Assembly (NCBI GenBank): GCA_027924585.1
Contig: BSBM01000036.1
Coordinates: 2,934,001 to 2,998,000 of the forward strand
Length of the DNA: 64,000 nucleotides
Direction of reading: 5' to 3'
Source: Larix kaempferi
Lineage: Eukaryota > Streptophyta > Pinopsida > Pinales > Pinaceae
A model generated the notes under the pieces. It was not told the origin of the DNA and did not search any database. It saw only the letters and a list, made by a program, of their open reading frames with translations. The translations under genes were made by a program, and so were the position numbers. How positions within the stretch are numbered: position 1 is the stretch's first letter; each line of letters opens with the position of its first letter. Below are positions 1 to 11,692 of the stretch, one piece after another.

Positions 1-1496
1 CTGTGCTCGGGGTGTTTCCCCATGATGCAACCAATGCATATTCCCTTCGAGGAACGAAGTTGTGGAAGACCATCTACCATGGATTTGTTTGATAGCAGCA
101 GCAAATACTTATAATTAAGATGTCCAAATCTTTCATGCCAAAGTCTACTAACCTCATTACCATGTGTGCGAAGAGCAGTGGGCTTTACAAGCGGAATAAA
201 GTGTGAAAACTCATAGCATTTTGCAGTGTGGTTTGCCTTTCCGACTGCAACTAGTCTTCCACTTTTGATATCAGAAACTTCAACTGTATTAGGGCTGAAT
301 GTAACTTGCTTTGGTTCACCAGTGTGTGTCATTTGATACACAGAAAGAAGATTTGAAGCCAAGGAAGGCACATAGAGAACATTCTGAAAGCTTCCATGAT
401 CTACATGAATCGTACCTTTTCCCTTCAAATAAATTTTTGAGTCATCTCCCAAATGGATGGGGATGGAGCTGTTTGGATCGAATGAGGAAAAAGAATCAAT
501 ATTTTCAGCCATATGATTCGATGCACCCGAATCTATCAAGAGAGTAGTGGGCTTCGAAACAGTTGCCATGAGTGCTTGTCCTCTTTCATGATCATCATTC
601 CTATCCTTCTTCCTTGCACCGTCAGGAAGGTTTATGTTGTTCTTTTCCAAAAGGAGGGCCATTTGATCTATAGTCTTCTTCATACATGAACTTTCAGGAT
701 GAAAGCCACGATTACAATAAGTACATTTAGATTTTTGGTTACCTTCTTTGCCCTTTTGCTTGAACTTCGAACTGGATGGTGCATCCATTTGTTTGCCTTT
801 CTCTCTTTGCTTGTGAGGCTCGAATTTGGGCTTCTCCTTCTTTTGTTTTCCTTTACCATTCGGGATCTTGGGTCCTTGAACATATAGGGCTGAATCTTTG
901 GAGCTTATGGACCCCATTTGAATCAACTTGTCATGCTCTTTTGTGACAGACTCAATGAAGGCATTCAAGGTAGGCATCTTCCAATTCGGGGTAGTTAGCC
1001 TACCGGAATTGAAAGTAGAGACAAATACCGAATAATCTTTACCAAGCTTGCTTAGAATGGAGAGGATCAATTGTTTATCCTCTTTGATAACTCCACTGTT
1101 CTTCAACTGCAAGTTCAAGTTCTTGAATTTTGTGAAGAATTCATTGATGGTCTCGAAATTCTCAGGACTAAGGGCAATCAATTCATTCTCTAATTGAAAA
1201 GCCCTAAGCTCATCCTGCTTGCCAAATAGTGTTTCAAGTTGCTCCCATATAGCTTTTGGAGTCTTCAATCCGCTGAGATGGAAGTGAAGATCTTTGGAGA
1301 TGGAGAGACAGAGAAGATCATAAGATTCATCAAGCTTGTTGTATTGTTTGGTTCTATCTGATAGATTGTTTGGCTCCAATTCAACACCAACAGTGACTCG
1401 GTAGTAACCTTTTGAACGTAATATGATCTCCATATCATCTTTCCAATCAAAATAATTGAATGGGGTGAGGATAGGCTTTGAAGAAGAGTATTCCAT
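1..1496 (-). CDS. Copia gag-pol polyprotein, N-terminal 498 codons
   Basis: The frame starts at an ATG (1496-1494) and stays open to the left edge with no stop, about 498 codons. It has a UBN2-type gag N-terminus starting MEYSSSKP. A CCHC zinc knuckle (C-x2-C-x4-H-x4-C, residues about 258-271) packages RNA. The retropepsin-like motif LLIDSGASNH has its catalytic Asp near residue 322. A GAG-pre-integrase segment follows (WHERFGHL near residue 453), with the first cysteines of the integrase zinc region at the edge. The same region of Copia C is frameshifted, so A is the better preserved copy. Protease, integrase core, reverse transcriptase and RNase H would lie partly or wholly to the left, so whether the whole pol is intact is unknown. 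Confidence 0.85.
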   Translation of the reverse strand, partial: MEYSSSKPILTPFNYFDWKDDMEIILRSKGYYRVTVGVELEPNNLSDRTKQYNKLDESYDLLCLSISKDLHFHLSGLKTPKAIWEQLETLFGKQDELRAFQLENELIALSPENFETINEFFTKFKNLNLQLKNSGVIKEDKQLILSILSKLGKDYSVFVSTFNSGRLTTPNWKMPTLNAFIESVTKEHDKLIQMGSISSKDSALYVQGPKIPNGKGKQKKEKPKFEPHKQREKGKQMDAPSSSKFKQKGKEGNQKSKCTYCNRGFHPESSCMKKTIDQMALLLEKNNINLPDGARKKDRNDDHERGQALMATVSKPTTLLIDSGASNHMAENIDSFSSFDPNSSIPIHLGDDSKIYLKGKGTIHVDHGSFQNVLYVPSLASNLLSVYQMTHTGEPKQVTFSPNTVEVSDIKSGRLVAVGKANHTAKCYEFSHFIPLVKPTALRTHGNEVSRLWHERFGHLNYKYLLLLSNKSMVDGLPQLRSSKGICIGCIMGKHPEH

Positions 1497-1867
1497 TGCT
1501 AGGAGCGAGTGCACACTGATGTAGAGGAGCTTGCATGCACAGTGTAGCGAATGCAATTGATGGAGACAATAAACCTGCAAATCACAATAAACCAAGAACA
1601 ATGAGGTCGAACAATCCACCCTTTTAGAGTTGCATCACACCTAGGATTGGAGATCAAACAATGTTGAATGGGTCCAATGTATCAGATCCAGGAATTATGT
1701 GGAAACTCAAGCTTCTGGAGTGGTATTGGAAGTATTTTCAAGCTTTGCATGCACAGGAGCGAATGCCCTTGAGATATTTCATGCCAAAAAATTTTGCAAT
1801 TTTTGAGCAATTCACTCAAATCTTCTTGTAGAACCACCTGTAGAAAAGAGATCTTGTCCCTGCAATG

Positions 1868-1879
1868 GCTCTGATACCA
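1868..1879 (-). other. Primer binding site of Copia A
   Basis: On the minus strand the sequence reads TGGTATCAGAGC, complementary to the 3' end of initiator methionine tRNA. It directly abuts the LTR end (..TTTTACA). The same site follows the LTR of Copia C at 41222. Confidence 0.9.
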
Positions 1880-2614
1880 TGTAAAATTAGTCACAGCAGA
1901 TCTAATGAACAAGTAAATCAATCACAACAGATGAACATAGAAAATATGGTGTAAAACTGTGCAAAACATGCAGCAGTGCTCAATATCCCAATAAGGGTGA
2001 ATAATTACAATACAATCTGACAATGTGAGTGAGCAATTCGAATTGACTAAGTAGGCCATTCGAATCACTGAATGGAGTATCTTGACTCCAACTAGGAGTC
2101 CTCATCATCAATCGGTGGTGCTCATCAATGCACAAGAACCAGTCATCCAGGTGTCAATCTGAGTCTAACTGAGTGTAACAAGTGTAACTGAAGTGTGTAG
2201 CACTGATTAAGGGAAGGAGGCTCAGTGGGCGGCGCATGGGATGCTAACTGAAGTTAGAACAAGTCATCTAGTCAATCTGGAGGTCCAACGAAAGTGAAAC
2301 AGTCAGTCGGGAGTGAAACTAGCCTCAAATCAGGGAGAATCGGAGCTAACTGAATGTAACTGAAGTGGAACTGCAGTGGTAGGTGAGAAAGTGTGCCCTT
2401 CTCTGGCAGTAGGTGAGAAGTGGGCGCCTTTCAGACTAGGAGGGCTAAAGAACTGAAGTAAGTGGCTCCCGGGTGCTAGAAAGAGGTGGCTAAGGTGCTG
2501 GAGGCATCAACCTAGTGACTGGGATGCATGCAAAGTGCATGCAAACCCTAGAATTTGCATGCAAACCCTAATTGCATGCAAGATCCTGAAAAAGATGATG
2601 TGTATATCTGAACA
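1880..2614 (-). repeat. 5' LTR of Copia A (about 735 bp)
   Basis: On the minus strand the LTR begins TGTTCAGATATAC and ends TTTTACA. It aligns through most of its length with the 683-bp LTR of Copia C, with shared blocks around the GCATGC-rich start, the cagtcacc and ctccagcacc segments, and the terminal gtgactaattttaca. The A copy carries extra GCATGC-type repeats near 2525-2582. A decayed promoter and polyadenylation role is expected from the family but was not tested. Confidence 0.75.
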
Positions 2615-5600
2615 GTTGCTACATATTCTACTTTTGCTGATGAAATAGTGACAATGGAATACTTCTTGGATGCCCATGAAATTACCCTTGATCCAAGATG
2701 AAAAACATGACCTGAAGTTAACTTCCTGTCATCCAAAATTCGTGCAAAATCAATGTCAATAAATCCTGTCAAAACATCATACTCAATGCTTGAGTATAAA
2801 ATACCCTAGCTTGAAGTCCCTACAACATATCGTAAGATCCTTTTTCCAACTTGCCAATGCGAGTCTTTGGGAAACTCCATGAACCTAGAAATCAAGCTGA
2901 CTGCATACATAATATCAGGTCTTGTAGTTGTGAGATACATAAGACTTCCTACAAGTCTCTTATACAATGTTGGATGTACTTTGGGACTATCATCTTCTTT
3001 ACTCAACTTTGTACTTGTTTCCACTTGTGTAGGTGTTGGTTTGCAATTAAGCATTATGGATCGCTTAAGCACATCATTAGTATATTTACTTTGAGAAATA
3101 AATATACATTTTTCCATCATCTCAAATTGTTTCTTCATCACTTCCTTGAATTCATCTACTGACAAATTACATGTAAAAATAATATCATCAACATATAAAC
3201 AAACTATCAAAATATGTCCATGATGATTTACCTTTGTGTAAGGTGTTGGTTCGTTGTTGCTTATGCTAAAACCATTGTAGATCATATAAGAATCAATTAT
3301 GTTGTACCAAGCTCTTGGAGCTTGCTTGAGCCCATATAGAGATTTCTTCAACTTGTAAACTTTCTCTTTATGTTCTTAGATTCAATACCCTCGTGGTTGC
3401 TGCACATAAGTTTATTCTTTAAGAATGCCAACTTGGCATTCATCTGATACACTTTCCATTTTTCATGATTTTCTATTACTAAGACTGCTCTAACTATGTC
3501 CAATCTATCCACTGGTGCAAACGTTTCTCCAAAATCAATTCTTGGTTGCTACGAGAAACCTTTTTCTACTAACCTTGCCTGATACCTATCAATCTCACCT
3601 TTTTCATTGAGTTTTGTCTTATAGACCCACTTCACACTAATAGGTTTCTTATATTTAGGAAAGTCAACAATATTCGATGTGCCATTTCTTTCAATGAAAT
3701 CTATATCTTCATCCATAGATTTTACCCAATGCTCATCTTTTACTACCTCTTCAAAAAACATAGGTTGACTAGCAATAAAAGCAAAATTGGTATTTGCATC
3801 CAATTCATCATAAATATATTCTAATCTTCTATTCTTTCTATTATTTTGATCAGATTCATTACCTGATTGTGGACTAGGTGTATATCGATCTACTGATCTT
3901 GATGCTTCACCTCGAACTAAATTTCTCGGTGTCCTTGCTAGAGTACTTGCTATTGGTGATGATGCTACTGGACCTTGTTGTCCAATATGCTCATTTTCTT
4001 CTTCATCTTCTGGTTAGGGTATTGCAGTTCCCAAAACCTTATCTATGGTTTCATCCCATGACTCTTCCTCTTTGAACAATACATCTCTATTGATGATAAT
4101 ATTTTTGGTCATAGGGTTATACAACTTGTAACCTTTAGAGTCTTCACCGTATCCAAGAAAGATACATTTCTCACTCCTGTCATCTAGATTTTTTCTTAGT
4201 TGTTTAGGTACATGAGCATAAGTAGTGCAACCAAATATTATAAGATGAGAAACAGTACAAAGTGTACCTATCCATGCTTCTTGTGGTACTTTGTTCTTCA
4301 CAATTTTGGTGGGGGATCTATTCAACACATGAACAATGCAAGCTACTGCCTCTCCCCAAAAATCATGAGACAAATTTCTTCCCTTCGGCATGCTCCTTTC
4401 CATATTCACGGTGGTTCGGTTCTTGTGTTCTGCTACACCATTCTGCTGAGGTGTATGTCTTGTAGTGAAATGCCTTTTGATTCCATGATATTTGCAGTAA
4501 GCATGGAAATCCTTTGAATGATACTCTCCCTCTCTATCTGATCTCAATACTTTAAATTGATGTCCACTTTGGTTTTCAACCAAAGCCTTAAATTCCTTGA
4601 ACTTTCCAAAAGTTTATGACTTCTGACGAAGTAAATACACCCATTTTTTTCTACTGAAATCATCGTCAAAGAATGTAAGAAAATAATAGCTGCCACCAAG
4701 TGATTGATTATGCATTGGACCACACAGATCAATATGAACAAATTCTAGAGGTGCATGTTCTCTTCGATACATACCTTTAGGGAATCTATCCATGTGCTTC
4801 TTTACAAGGATGCAACACTCACATGTGCTTGTTGGATCCTTAATCGGGGGTAATCCTTTAACCATCTATTTGTGTTGCAACAACTTCAAACCAACAAAGT
4901 GAAGATGTCCATATCTAAAATGCCATAGCCAATAATCATCCATGCATTTTGGTTTTTTAGCAAAAGATATTACCTGCTTGCTGTAATTCATGACTAGAGG
5001 ATACATTATGTTCCTAGTCACTTGTACCTTGATGATCAATTGTTTTCTATGAGGCTTGTCATATATGGCATAATCTGATCCCTCAAAGACAAGTCTGTAT
5101 TTCTTTTCAGTGAGTTTCCCAACGTTGAGAAAATTATGCTTCAACCCTGGAGCATAATATACATCTATGATGGTCTTCTAAAGGCCTTGTTTGCTCAATA
5201 TGTTGACCACTCCTTTTCCAACGACTAGAACTATCTGATCGATGCCTACGTTGACCTCTTCCTTCACTTATTCATCTAGATCTGCCACTAGATTTATATC
5301 ATTTGTCATATGATTGTTGCAGCCACTATCTAAAATCTAAAGACCCTTTGAGATTTTTTGTGTAGCATGACATGTAAGAAATAACAAATTTCATTATTCT
5401 CAGAGGTGTTAGTAACATTGGCATTTTGTTTTTCCTGATCAACCTTTTTTCTTTTTACATTCATTAGCATAATGGCCAAATTTATTGCAATAATAACACT
5501 TAACATTGGTTTTACCTGACCTCTTTTTGTTATAGTTCCCATCTTCATGTTGATGATCATGATCTTGATCTTCCTTTCCATTGCTTCGGTCACCTATGCC

Positions 5601-6307
5601 TCTTCCTCTTGATCTGCCTCTTCCTCTTCCTTTTGAGAATGAGACTTGGGATTTGAAAGCATTCTCCAAAGAGGACTCCTCGTTCCCAATGATTCTAGAT
5701 TCATATGATAGGAGTGATCCTGTCAACTCATCTATGGACAGTTGGATCAGATCCTTCACTTCCTCAATATTTGCAACTTTTGGATCAAATTTACTAGGTA
5801 TGGATCTCAACACCCTTTCAATAACCCTTTGATCTTCAATATTTTCACCATAAATATTCAGCTGATTAACTATCCCCATGACTTGGGTCAGAAAAGAATC
5901 AATTATGCCTGATTCTTTCATCTTCAGATCTTCAAAATCTCTTCTTAAGTTTTGAAGTTTAGCAGTTTGTACCTTACTAGCGCTCTGATAACTCGCCGCC
6001 AAGGTTTCCATGCATCTTTGGCGTGCAATAAATCCAATGCCTTTGGAAATACATTATTATCCAAGGCGTTTATTATATGATGCACTGCTTTCACATCCTT
6101 CTTCTTGTAAATTCTCAGGATATATTTTTCTTCTTTTGATAGGGCTTGTTCAGTTGCATCATCTGCTGGTTCAGAGTAACCACACACAACATATTCCCAC
6201 ACATCTTCTGATCTTAAGTAAACTGCCATCCTTGTGGCCCATACATCATAATCCTTTTTCCCTATAAGAGGCGAAATCTGAGATTGGTTGTAATTGATAG
6301 AGACCAT
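2615..6307 (-). pseudogene. Decayed Copia gag-pol of element B
   Basis: Gag starts at the ATG at 6307 (MVSINYNQSQ), and a frameshift near 6000 splits it. A CCHC knuckle (CYYCNKFGHYANEC) lies at 5498-5457, preceded by an RGRGRSRGRG basic stretch. The protease motif ILDSG is at about 5336-5322. GAG-pre-integrase is near 4960, and the integrase core shows HIDLCGP, LRSDREGEY and QQNGVAEHKN, so the D-D-E residues remain. Reverse transcriptase includes KKSLYGLKQAPRAW and YVDD at 3195-3184. RNase H ends in the segment SSAKVEYVAT at the A junction. Several stops and frameshifts (for example near 3360, 3540, 4600 and 5150) exclude a working polyprotein. Confidence 0.85.
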
Positions 6308-7015
6308 GTAGACGTTGCAAAGTCTTTCTGGCTTTTAAAAAAAATGTCCTCTTTTTTCAAATTCCACCCTTTCAGAAAACCCTTTAAAAAGTTTTTTATA
6401 AAAAAAAATTATGTATAAAAATGTCTTTTTTTTTAAATAAACTTTTAAATAATATAGTCTTTCACTATGTGACTTGTTAAAAGCATATTTCCAAAGTCCA
6501 ATAGTCAAGTGGACTTTCACATTCGCATGATAAAATAATAGCACATTAAAAAACTCACGAGCACATTCTCATGAATTAAAATACTCACACACATATTTTG
6601 AGAAAAACTTTCGCTCCTCTCGTAAGGGTCTCCATGCGATAAGAATTATCACTCATGTTGTTATCGTTCCTTTGAACACTTCGAGGGAGCTATAATTTCC
6701 CAACAAAAATTGTTTATGGCTCCATCTTAGAGAAGATAGGGGCAAAAAGTTTCTCTTGTACTTGAGGGATTTTTTCATTTCTTTGATTGGCTCTAATATC
6801 AATATGAAGGTTAGAGGAAGAGAATTTAATATAAAAATTATGCAAAATGAGCTAAAGTTCTTCAGTCTTTATTGATCAACCAAAAAATTTAATTGATACT
6901 AATACAATGAAAGTGTGAAGGTGTATTTAAATACTTATTGGAAAAGCTAAAACCCTAAAACCCTAACCTACTTATGAATGCATGCATACTTTATGCTTTT
7001 GTATGTTTTATTAAT
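6308..7015 (-). repeat. Leader and 5' LTR region of Copia B
   Basis: On the minus strand, a degenerate initiator-Met primer site (TGATATTAGAGCC, two changes from consensus) lies near 6787-6800 and the LTR appears to end at 6805. The LTR reaches an uncertain point near 7015. The 6308-6785 part is a non-coding leader. I could not fix the outer edge because the 3' LTR is outside the window. Confidence 0.45.
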
Positions 7016-7420
7016 TAAATTAAACTTTACTTGTTCCAAATTCGCTAGAATCGAGATAATCAATATGTAAATTCGATTTTTCCATTCGTGTTACTAATTG
7101 TTTGGGTTAATTCGGTTCGTTGGGTTTTGCGTCACAGTTGAAAGCTTCTCCAGTCTTCGGTCTGTCTCCCAGTCAAGGTAACGGATAAAATATCAGTTTG
7201 TTGTTTCCTTCCTGGTTAGAATGAGTAAACTTGGACCTGCAATCTATGTGTTCGTGATTTTTTACTGATTTAAGAAGTATATACAGATAGATATATAAAA
7301 AGTATATAGATGGAATTTTTCCCGAATCAAACATTTATCTTTTGAACTTTTTGATATCCTATTAAATTCGAATCCGTATTCTAATTATGGTTTGTACATT
7401 GATTGTAATGAATTATGAAC
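7016..7420. other. No gene seen; A/T-rich spacer
   Basis: This unannotated spacer has a C/T-rich stretch followed by AAG|GTAACG near 7170-7185. It could be an exon edge with a splice donor, but nothing supports a gene around it. No repeat partner was recognised. Confidence 0.3.
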
Positions 7421-9950
7421 TTCATTTGCGTTGTGGGCTCGTGAGCAAATCGAGTCATTGAGGGAGAACACCAATATAACGAGAGGACCTCCGAAGTAAA
7501 CATTACATTGTAGAATACAATGTAACTGTGATCGATAAGTTTGCAGTTGCAATTGTAGTGTCCCTTTTTTGAAAAATTGTACAAATTAGGAAAAATTGCA
7601 ATTTTTAACCAATTCAACCCTTAGACTAATGTTGACACTAGTGCTTCCAAATGACTCTAAATGCTTCCAAATTGGTTCTGAAAGTATTTGAAAGGTGTTA
7701 AAACATATAATTGATGTTGATGGATGCTTAACAACCCTTAAAACACTTCTGCAACATTCATTTACAATCTGGACAAAGTAGGGAAAGTTACTAGCAATTT
7801 CGAGCTTCAAAACCCTCAAGGGTAATGGACAAAGATGAATTCCCAAATGCTATTGAACCCTTCCAAATTTCTTAACATAGGTATGGTACTGATAAGTGGC
7901 TTTAATGAGATCCCCAATGTATCCTTAATTAGTTATTATGGTCTTCTGAAACTCAATTAAATCATATGTTTATATGCAAGATTTCACATAGGGGGGAAAG
8001 CTAGTAATTTTCACCATGTTTTATGAAATTCGAATTTTAGGTGCCAAGGACTTGTGCACTAATAATGAAACTTCTTCAAAACTTTAGTAACACTCCATAC
8101 ATCAACAAATAACTGATACAACTCGAAATAATTTCTCTTCAAACTACAATAACAAGATCTAGGTGAAATGGCATCATTTATGCATTATTTGGTATTTTTA
8201 CATAACTTCACTTGGTATTTCGACCTGAGAGTCTTATGAGCAGTAAATACAGAGTATATATATCATAATACAAAGAAATGGAGATTCTTGGACTCTCAAA
8301 AAGAGATCATCATTTCATCAAGGGTGCAATTCCTCCAGGAGCCCAAATATGCAATAAAATGTGAAAGAGATGCAAGAATGAGTTGTATCTGAATGAACCA
8401 CGAGCTCTCCTATAGTTTCAACCTGTAACTAAAGACTCCATTGCAACTCCAAATGAAAATTCTGAGTGGCCTCTCCAATTTCCAATTAGTATGGGAATCT
8501 TTCACCCTCGAAATTGGTGTTAAGGCAAGTAGACTAGCTCTCTACTAGCTCTTCTCTCCAAATGCAAAATGTAAAATGATCAAAATCCACCATCCTTCTT
8601 TGTTATTGTCTTTTATAAACTTCTAAGGTCCTCCATGGGTTGAATTCCTTCCAAGAGCTTCATGCCAACTCAAATTGGGAAGAGATTCCAATGTGTTCCA
8701 TTTGTCCCTCCAATTCTAGCCTCCTCCTCCACCAAATTCGAATAGGTGTCTCTTTAGCTTCCCTAACTCCCTGGAGTGCCCTCTTGGAGGCTATTTTTAG
8801 CCCTGGCATGTCATATATGTCAGATGCCAGCCGTCAGGTCTGATTTTGTCATAAGTGTCATAGGCATCTTCATCATTGGTCTCATAGAAGCTAGGGAATC
8901 TAGCCCAAGTGTCCCACTAGCTCCAAAATGCCTCTTTTTCTCTCATGGGAGTTACTCTTCCCCTACAATTCGACCTCTTTGAGTCATGCCAAATAATATG
9001 ACCTTCCAACTACCCCAACAATAGTGGACTCCACCTTGGATTCAAATGTGTGAGAGTGGAATGCCATGTGGCATGGGGAATCTAGTTTTTTGGGGGTCCC
9101 ACACCACCAATGTGTCTCCTTGACCAAGTGCCATCTTATTTTCTCATCATAAATATTTATTTATCCCCTCATAAATATATTTATGTCAATGCTAAAGTCC
9201 ATTTGGTTTTATTAGTCTCCTTATTCCAAATTTAATGTCTCCACCCAACCTATGAAACTAGTAGATTGGTGAAATTTTCTCCGTTTGGAATTTATTTGAG
9301 TGAGGACATTACAACAACTTATTTACTGTAGCTTAGATATGCATCCAAATGTACCGTATCTATTTTAATTTGATTTAGTATATGTATTATTAGATCTTTA
9401 ATACTTTTCAAAACTGTTGCAACACATGTATCATTATATGCAAGTTTATGTCACTTTCATGCCTATGCATTTAAACTGGATTCACTTCATTAACACAAAC
9501 CCTGCTTCTGTATTAATATCACATTCATTTGCTTTGTGAACTCGTGAGTTGTATGGTGCAAACAAAATCGAGTGAGTGACGGAGAACACCAATTTAATGA
9601 GATACCTCCGAAGTAAACATTAGAATCTAGAAAAAAAACAAAACCATGAAAGGGTGAGTAATAAGTTTGCAGTTACAACCTTCTTACTGTAGTATAGATA
9701 ATCATCCATTCAGTGTTGTATTTATTTTAAATTGATATAGTTAATGTATGATTAGATATTTAACACTGTCGGGGTGATCCAAAATTGTTGCAACACATAT
9801 CATGATATTCCTGTTATATATATATATATATATAATATGTCAATTATAACAATACACTGGAACTTTATGTTACAATAATGCCTTCGCATTTAAAATGGAT
9901 TCACTTCATTAACAACCCAAACCCTACTTCTGTACTAAACATAAACTAAT
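7421..9950 (+). repeat. Two-copy repeat R2, first copy split by solo LTR
   Basis: Copy 1 is 7421-7553 joined to 9314-9532; copy 2 is 9533-9950. Shared blocks in the same order are: ctcgtgag, atcgagt, gagaacaccaat, acctccgaagtaaacatta, ataagtttgcagtt, tactgtag, attagat, tgttgcaacacat, and ggattcacttcattaac. Copy 2 also has a short (TA)n run near 9818. Copy 1 resumes correctly after the LTR, so the repeat predates the insertion. Function is unknown; no coding frame is seen. Confidence 0.7.
7554..9313 (-). mobile_element. Solo LTR of the E family (1760 bp)
   Basis: This starts TGTAGTGTCCC and ends GGACATTACA. It aligns by eye with the E LTR at 19289-22671 once the nested Copia D is removed (about 1766 bp). 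One well shared block is near 8762-8900 versus 20508-20650. There is no internal region on either side, so it is a solo LTR, the usual product of recombination between two LTRs. Flanking 5-mers are gcaat (7549-7553) and acaac (9314-9318), consistent with a target duplication carrying two mutations; the intact second R2 copy reads acaac at the same place. Confidence 0.75.
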
Positions 9951-10010
9951 ATCATAAAAAATATAATAAATACACTGCCACTTGATGCATAATGTTTGCC
10001 GAAAGCAAGA

Positions 10011-10770
10011 CCTTGGAGAGGTGAGCTTTAATGAATTTCAATAGATGTTGACGGGCAGGATGTGATTGATTCTAATCGTATCAATCACATATCCTGCTTT
10101 TAATATGTGCCTCACTTCTGTTGAAAACTTGGCATCTTAAATTTATTGTCTTGCTATGTGTCTCACTTTTCTTGAAAACTTGGGTTTTTGAAATTTTAAG
10201 ACAGTTGCTAAAAAGTCTCATAACAATGTAAACGTAAGGATGATTAATAAATATGAAGCCGCAGTACATTTTGTATAGTTACACACTCCTTATCGATATA
10301 CTATTTGTATTGTCGATAGGTGTGGGTTAAACACATACACTGCATGATATGTATTTGCTATATTTTTGTGCAAATATTTTAAAAAAACTTCAACTACCAT
10401 AAATACTGTGCAGCATGATGCGTAAAATATGTATTATTATATTTTTATTCAGAGATCTAAAAGCAGTTAAACAGTGCAGGGTGATGCAAGATATTACACA
10501 AACGGACATTCTGCCTTGCCAGCAATTTGCATAATATTTAGCATGCTGTTTGTCCATAGGTGAGGTGAGGTGAGGTTTAATAAATCTGAACAGATGTTGA
10601 CGCAGAGGATGTGATTGAACTGCAAGTACTCTAATTACACCATCTTTTATTTTGGATGAATGCCGTCATTTCATGTGCATCACTTTTGTTGAAAATTTCT
10701 GAATGACTGCCATGATTTCGGGAGCTTTGCAAGTGCATCACTTTTGTTGAAAACTTGGTTTTTGAATTCG
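10011..10770 (+). repeat. Dispersed duplication R3 with hairpin
   Basis: Two related stretches lie near 10011-10200 and 10555-10770, sharing gaggtgag, tttaat, agatgttgacg and ggatgtgattga. Inside and after them, a motif of about 25 bp (tg-cctcacttctgttgaaaacttgg and variants) occurs four times, near 10110, 10150, 10675 and 10732. In the first copy 10055-10069 and 10081-10097 form a near-perfect stem with an 11-base loop. No protein is encoded. Confidence 0.5.
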
Positions 10771-10870
10771 CTGTCTGCTCGAAAGTCTTCATCTACTTCT
10801 GATTTGGCATCAAGGGTCTCCATTGGTTTAAAATAATCCTCCATGCACGTGGCTTATCAAGTTTTTAGTT

Positions 10871-11349
10871 GAAGGGTTTCTAGAGAATCAAGAAAATCCA
10901 TAAATTTTTTATCATTGCAATATTAAACTAAAAATATTTTCTATGGTTTCATTTTTATAAAAGTTGATTAATTTGATTATGATTACATTAAATAAATAAT
11001 TAATATGAAAGATAAGAGGTTTTCTAAGATTAAGAAGTTATCATCTTTGTGATACTAAAAAAATGGTAGAGGAAAAATTCAATTTCTAATGTTTTTGTAG
11101 ATGCTCATATTTAACCTCAATTTCAAAATATTTATAACCATACCCAACTTCCTAAATTATTAACTAATCAAACTATGAAAATTTAGAAAAACTTATCACC
11201 AATCTTTTAAAATATAAAAATAAAATTCTACAAAAGTCTCAAAACTCAAATAGATCTACTCTTCTAAGCACTCCACTGACACTAATTTAAGTCAATAGTT
11301 TCCACTTTATCACAACAATGAAGTGATCTCCAAGACAACAACAATTAAC
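10871..11349. other. No gene seen
   Basis: A/T-rich DNA with many short A and T runs. I see no coding frame, element terminus or repeat partner here. Confidence 0.4.
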
Positions 11350-11432
11350 AAGGCAACAATAACAAACTCAAGAACTACATTTTTCCTAACAAGTCAACAA
11401 TAACAAACTTAAGAACTACATTTTTCCTAAAC
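11350..11432 (+). repeat. 41-bp tandem duplication
   Basis: Units 11350-11390 and 11391-11432 both run from aag-caacaataacaaact to acatttttcctaa, with only a few differences. Non-coding. Confidence 0.8.
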
Positions 11433-11576
11433 TTTTCAAAGGCCACGAAATAAAGCAATCTAACTTATCGTTCAATGCACAACAACCATCTACCTTATCT
11501 TTTAAAAGGAAGACGAATGTCATGTGTGACAATAATTACATCAACATTAGAAAATCCAGTGACAACCACATCATAA

Positions 11577-11692
11577 GGATCTAAAATATTCACTTTGTCA
11601 CCTTCATTGAGCTATGATTCATGGGAATTTGTAGAATCTAAAATATTCACTTTGTCACCTTGAGTGAGCTACTATTTCATTGGAATTTGTTA
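11577..11692 (+). repeat. 57-bp tandem duplication
   Basis: Units 11577-11633 and 11634-11692 share atctaaaatattcacttt followed by gtcacctt and ggaatttgt, with several substitutions in the middle. Non-coding. Confidence 0.8.

Larger units (their letters stand above)
1..2614 (-). mobile_element. Copia element A, left part outside window
   Basis: A Ty1/Copia LTR retrotransposon lies on the minus strand. From right to left it shows a 5' LTR (2614-1880), an initiator-Met primer binding site (1879-1868), a leader, and an open gag-pol frame that leaves the window at base 1. It belongs to the same family as Copia C at 40539-59089: leader, gag, protease and LTR all align by eye. Its right end falls exactly where the RNase H coding of Copia B resumes, so A is most simply an insertion into B. 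The target duplication would be near 2615-2619 (gttgc), but the partner copy lies off the window. Confidence 0.8.
2615..7015 (-). mobile_element. Copia element B, older, interrupted by A
   Basis: This second Ty1/Copia element on the minus strand is from a different lineage than A, C and D. The order on the minus strand is LTR (from about 7015 to 6805), degenerate primer site, leader, gag, protease, integrase, reverse transcriptase and part of RNase H. Coding stops abruptly in RNase H at 2615, where A begins; the remaining RNase H and 3' LTR should lie beyond the left edge. It is older than A: it is nested-into and its frame is broken many times. The outer LTR end near 7015 is a guess. Confidence 0.75.

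Noticed and set aside
2600-2630. Deletion junction between two Copia elements
   Set aside because: A ends in a proper LTR terminus (TGTT) exactly at the junction, so insertion is simpler.
2548-2772. Open frame crossing the A/B junction as one fusion protein
   Set aside because: Its end is LTR sequence of A read through by chance after B RNase H.
6945-6970. Telomere-like aaaaccctaaaaccctaacc
   Set aside because: Only two imperfect units inside the Copia B LTR region; too short for an interstitial telomere.
7160-7190. Exon with splice donor AAG|GTAACG
   Set aside because: No open frame, acceptor or homologue nearby; the match is short enough to occur by chance.
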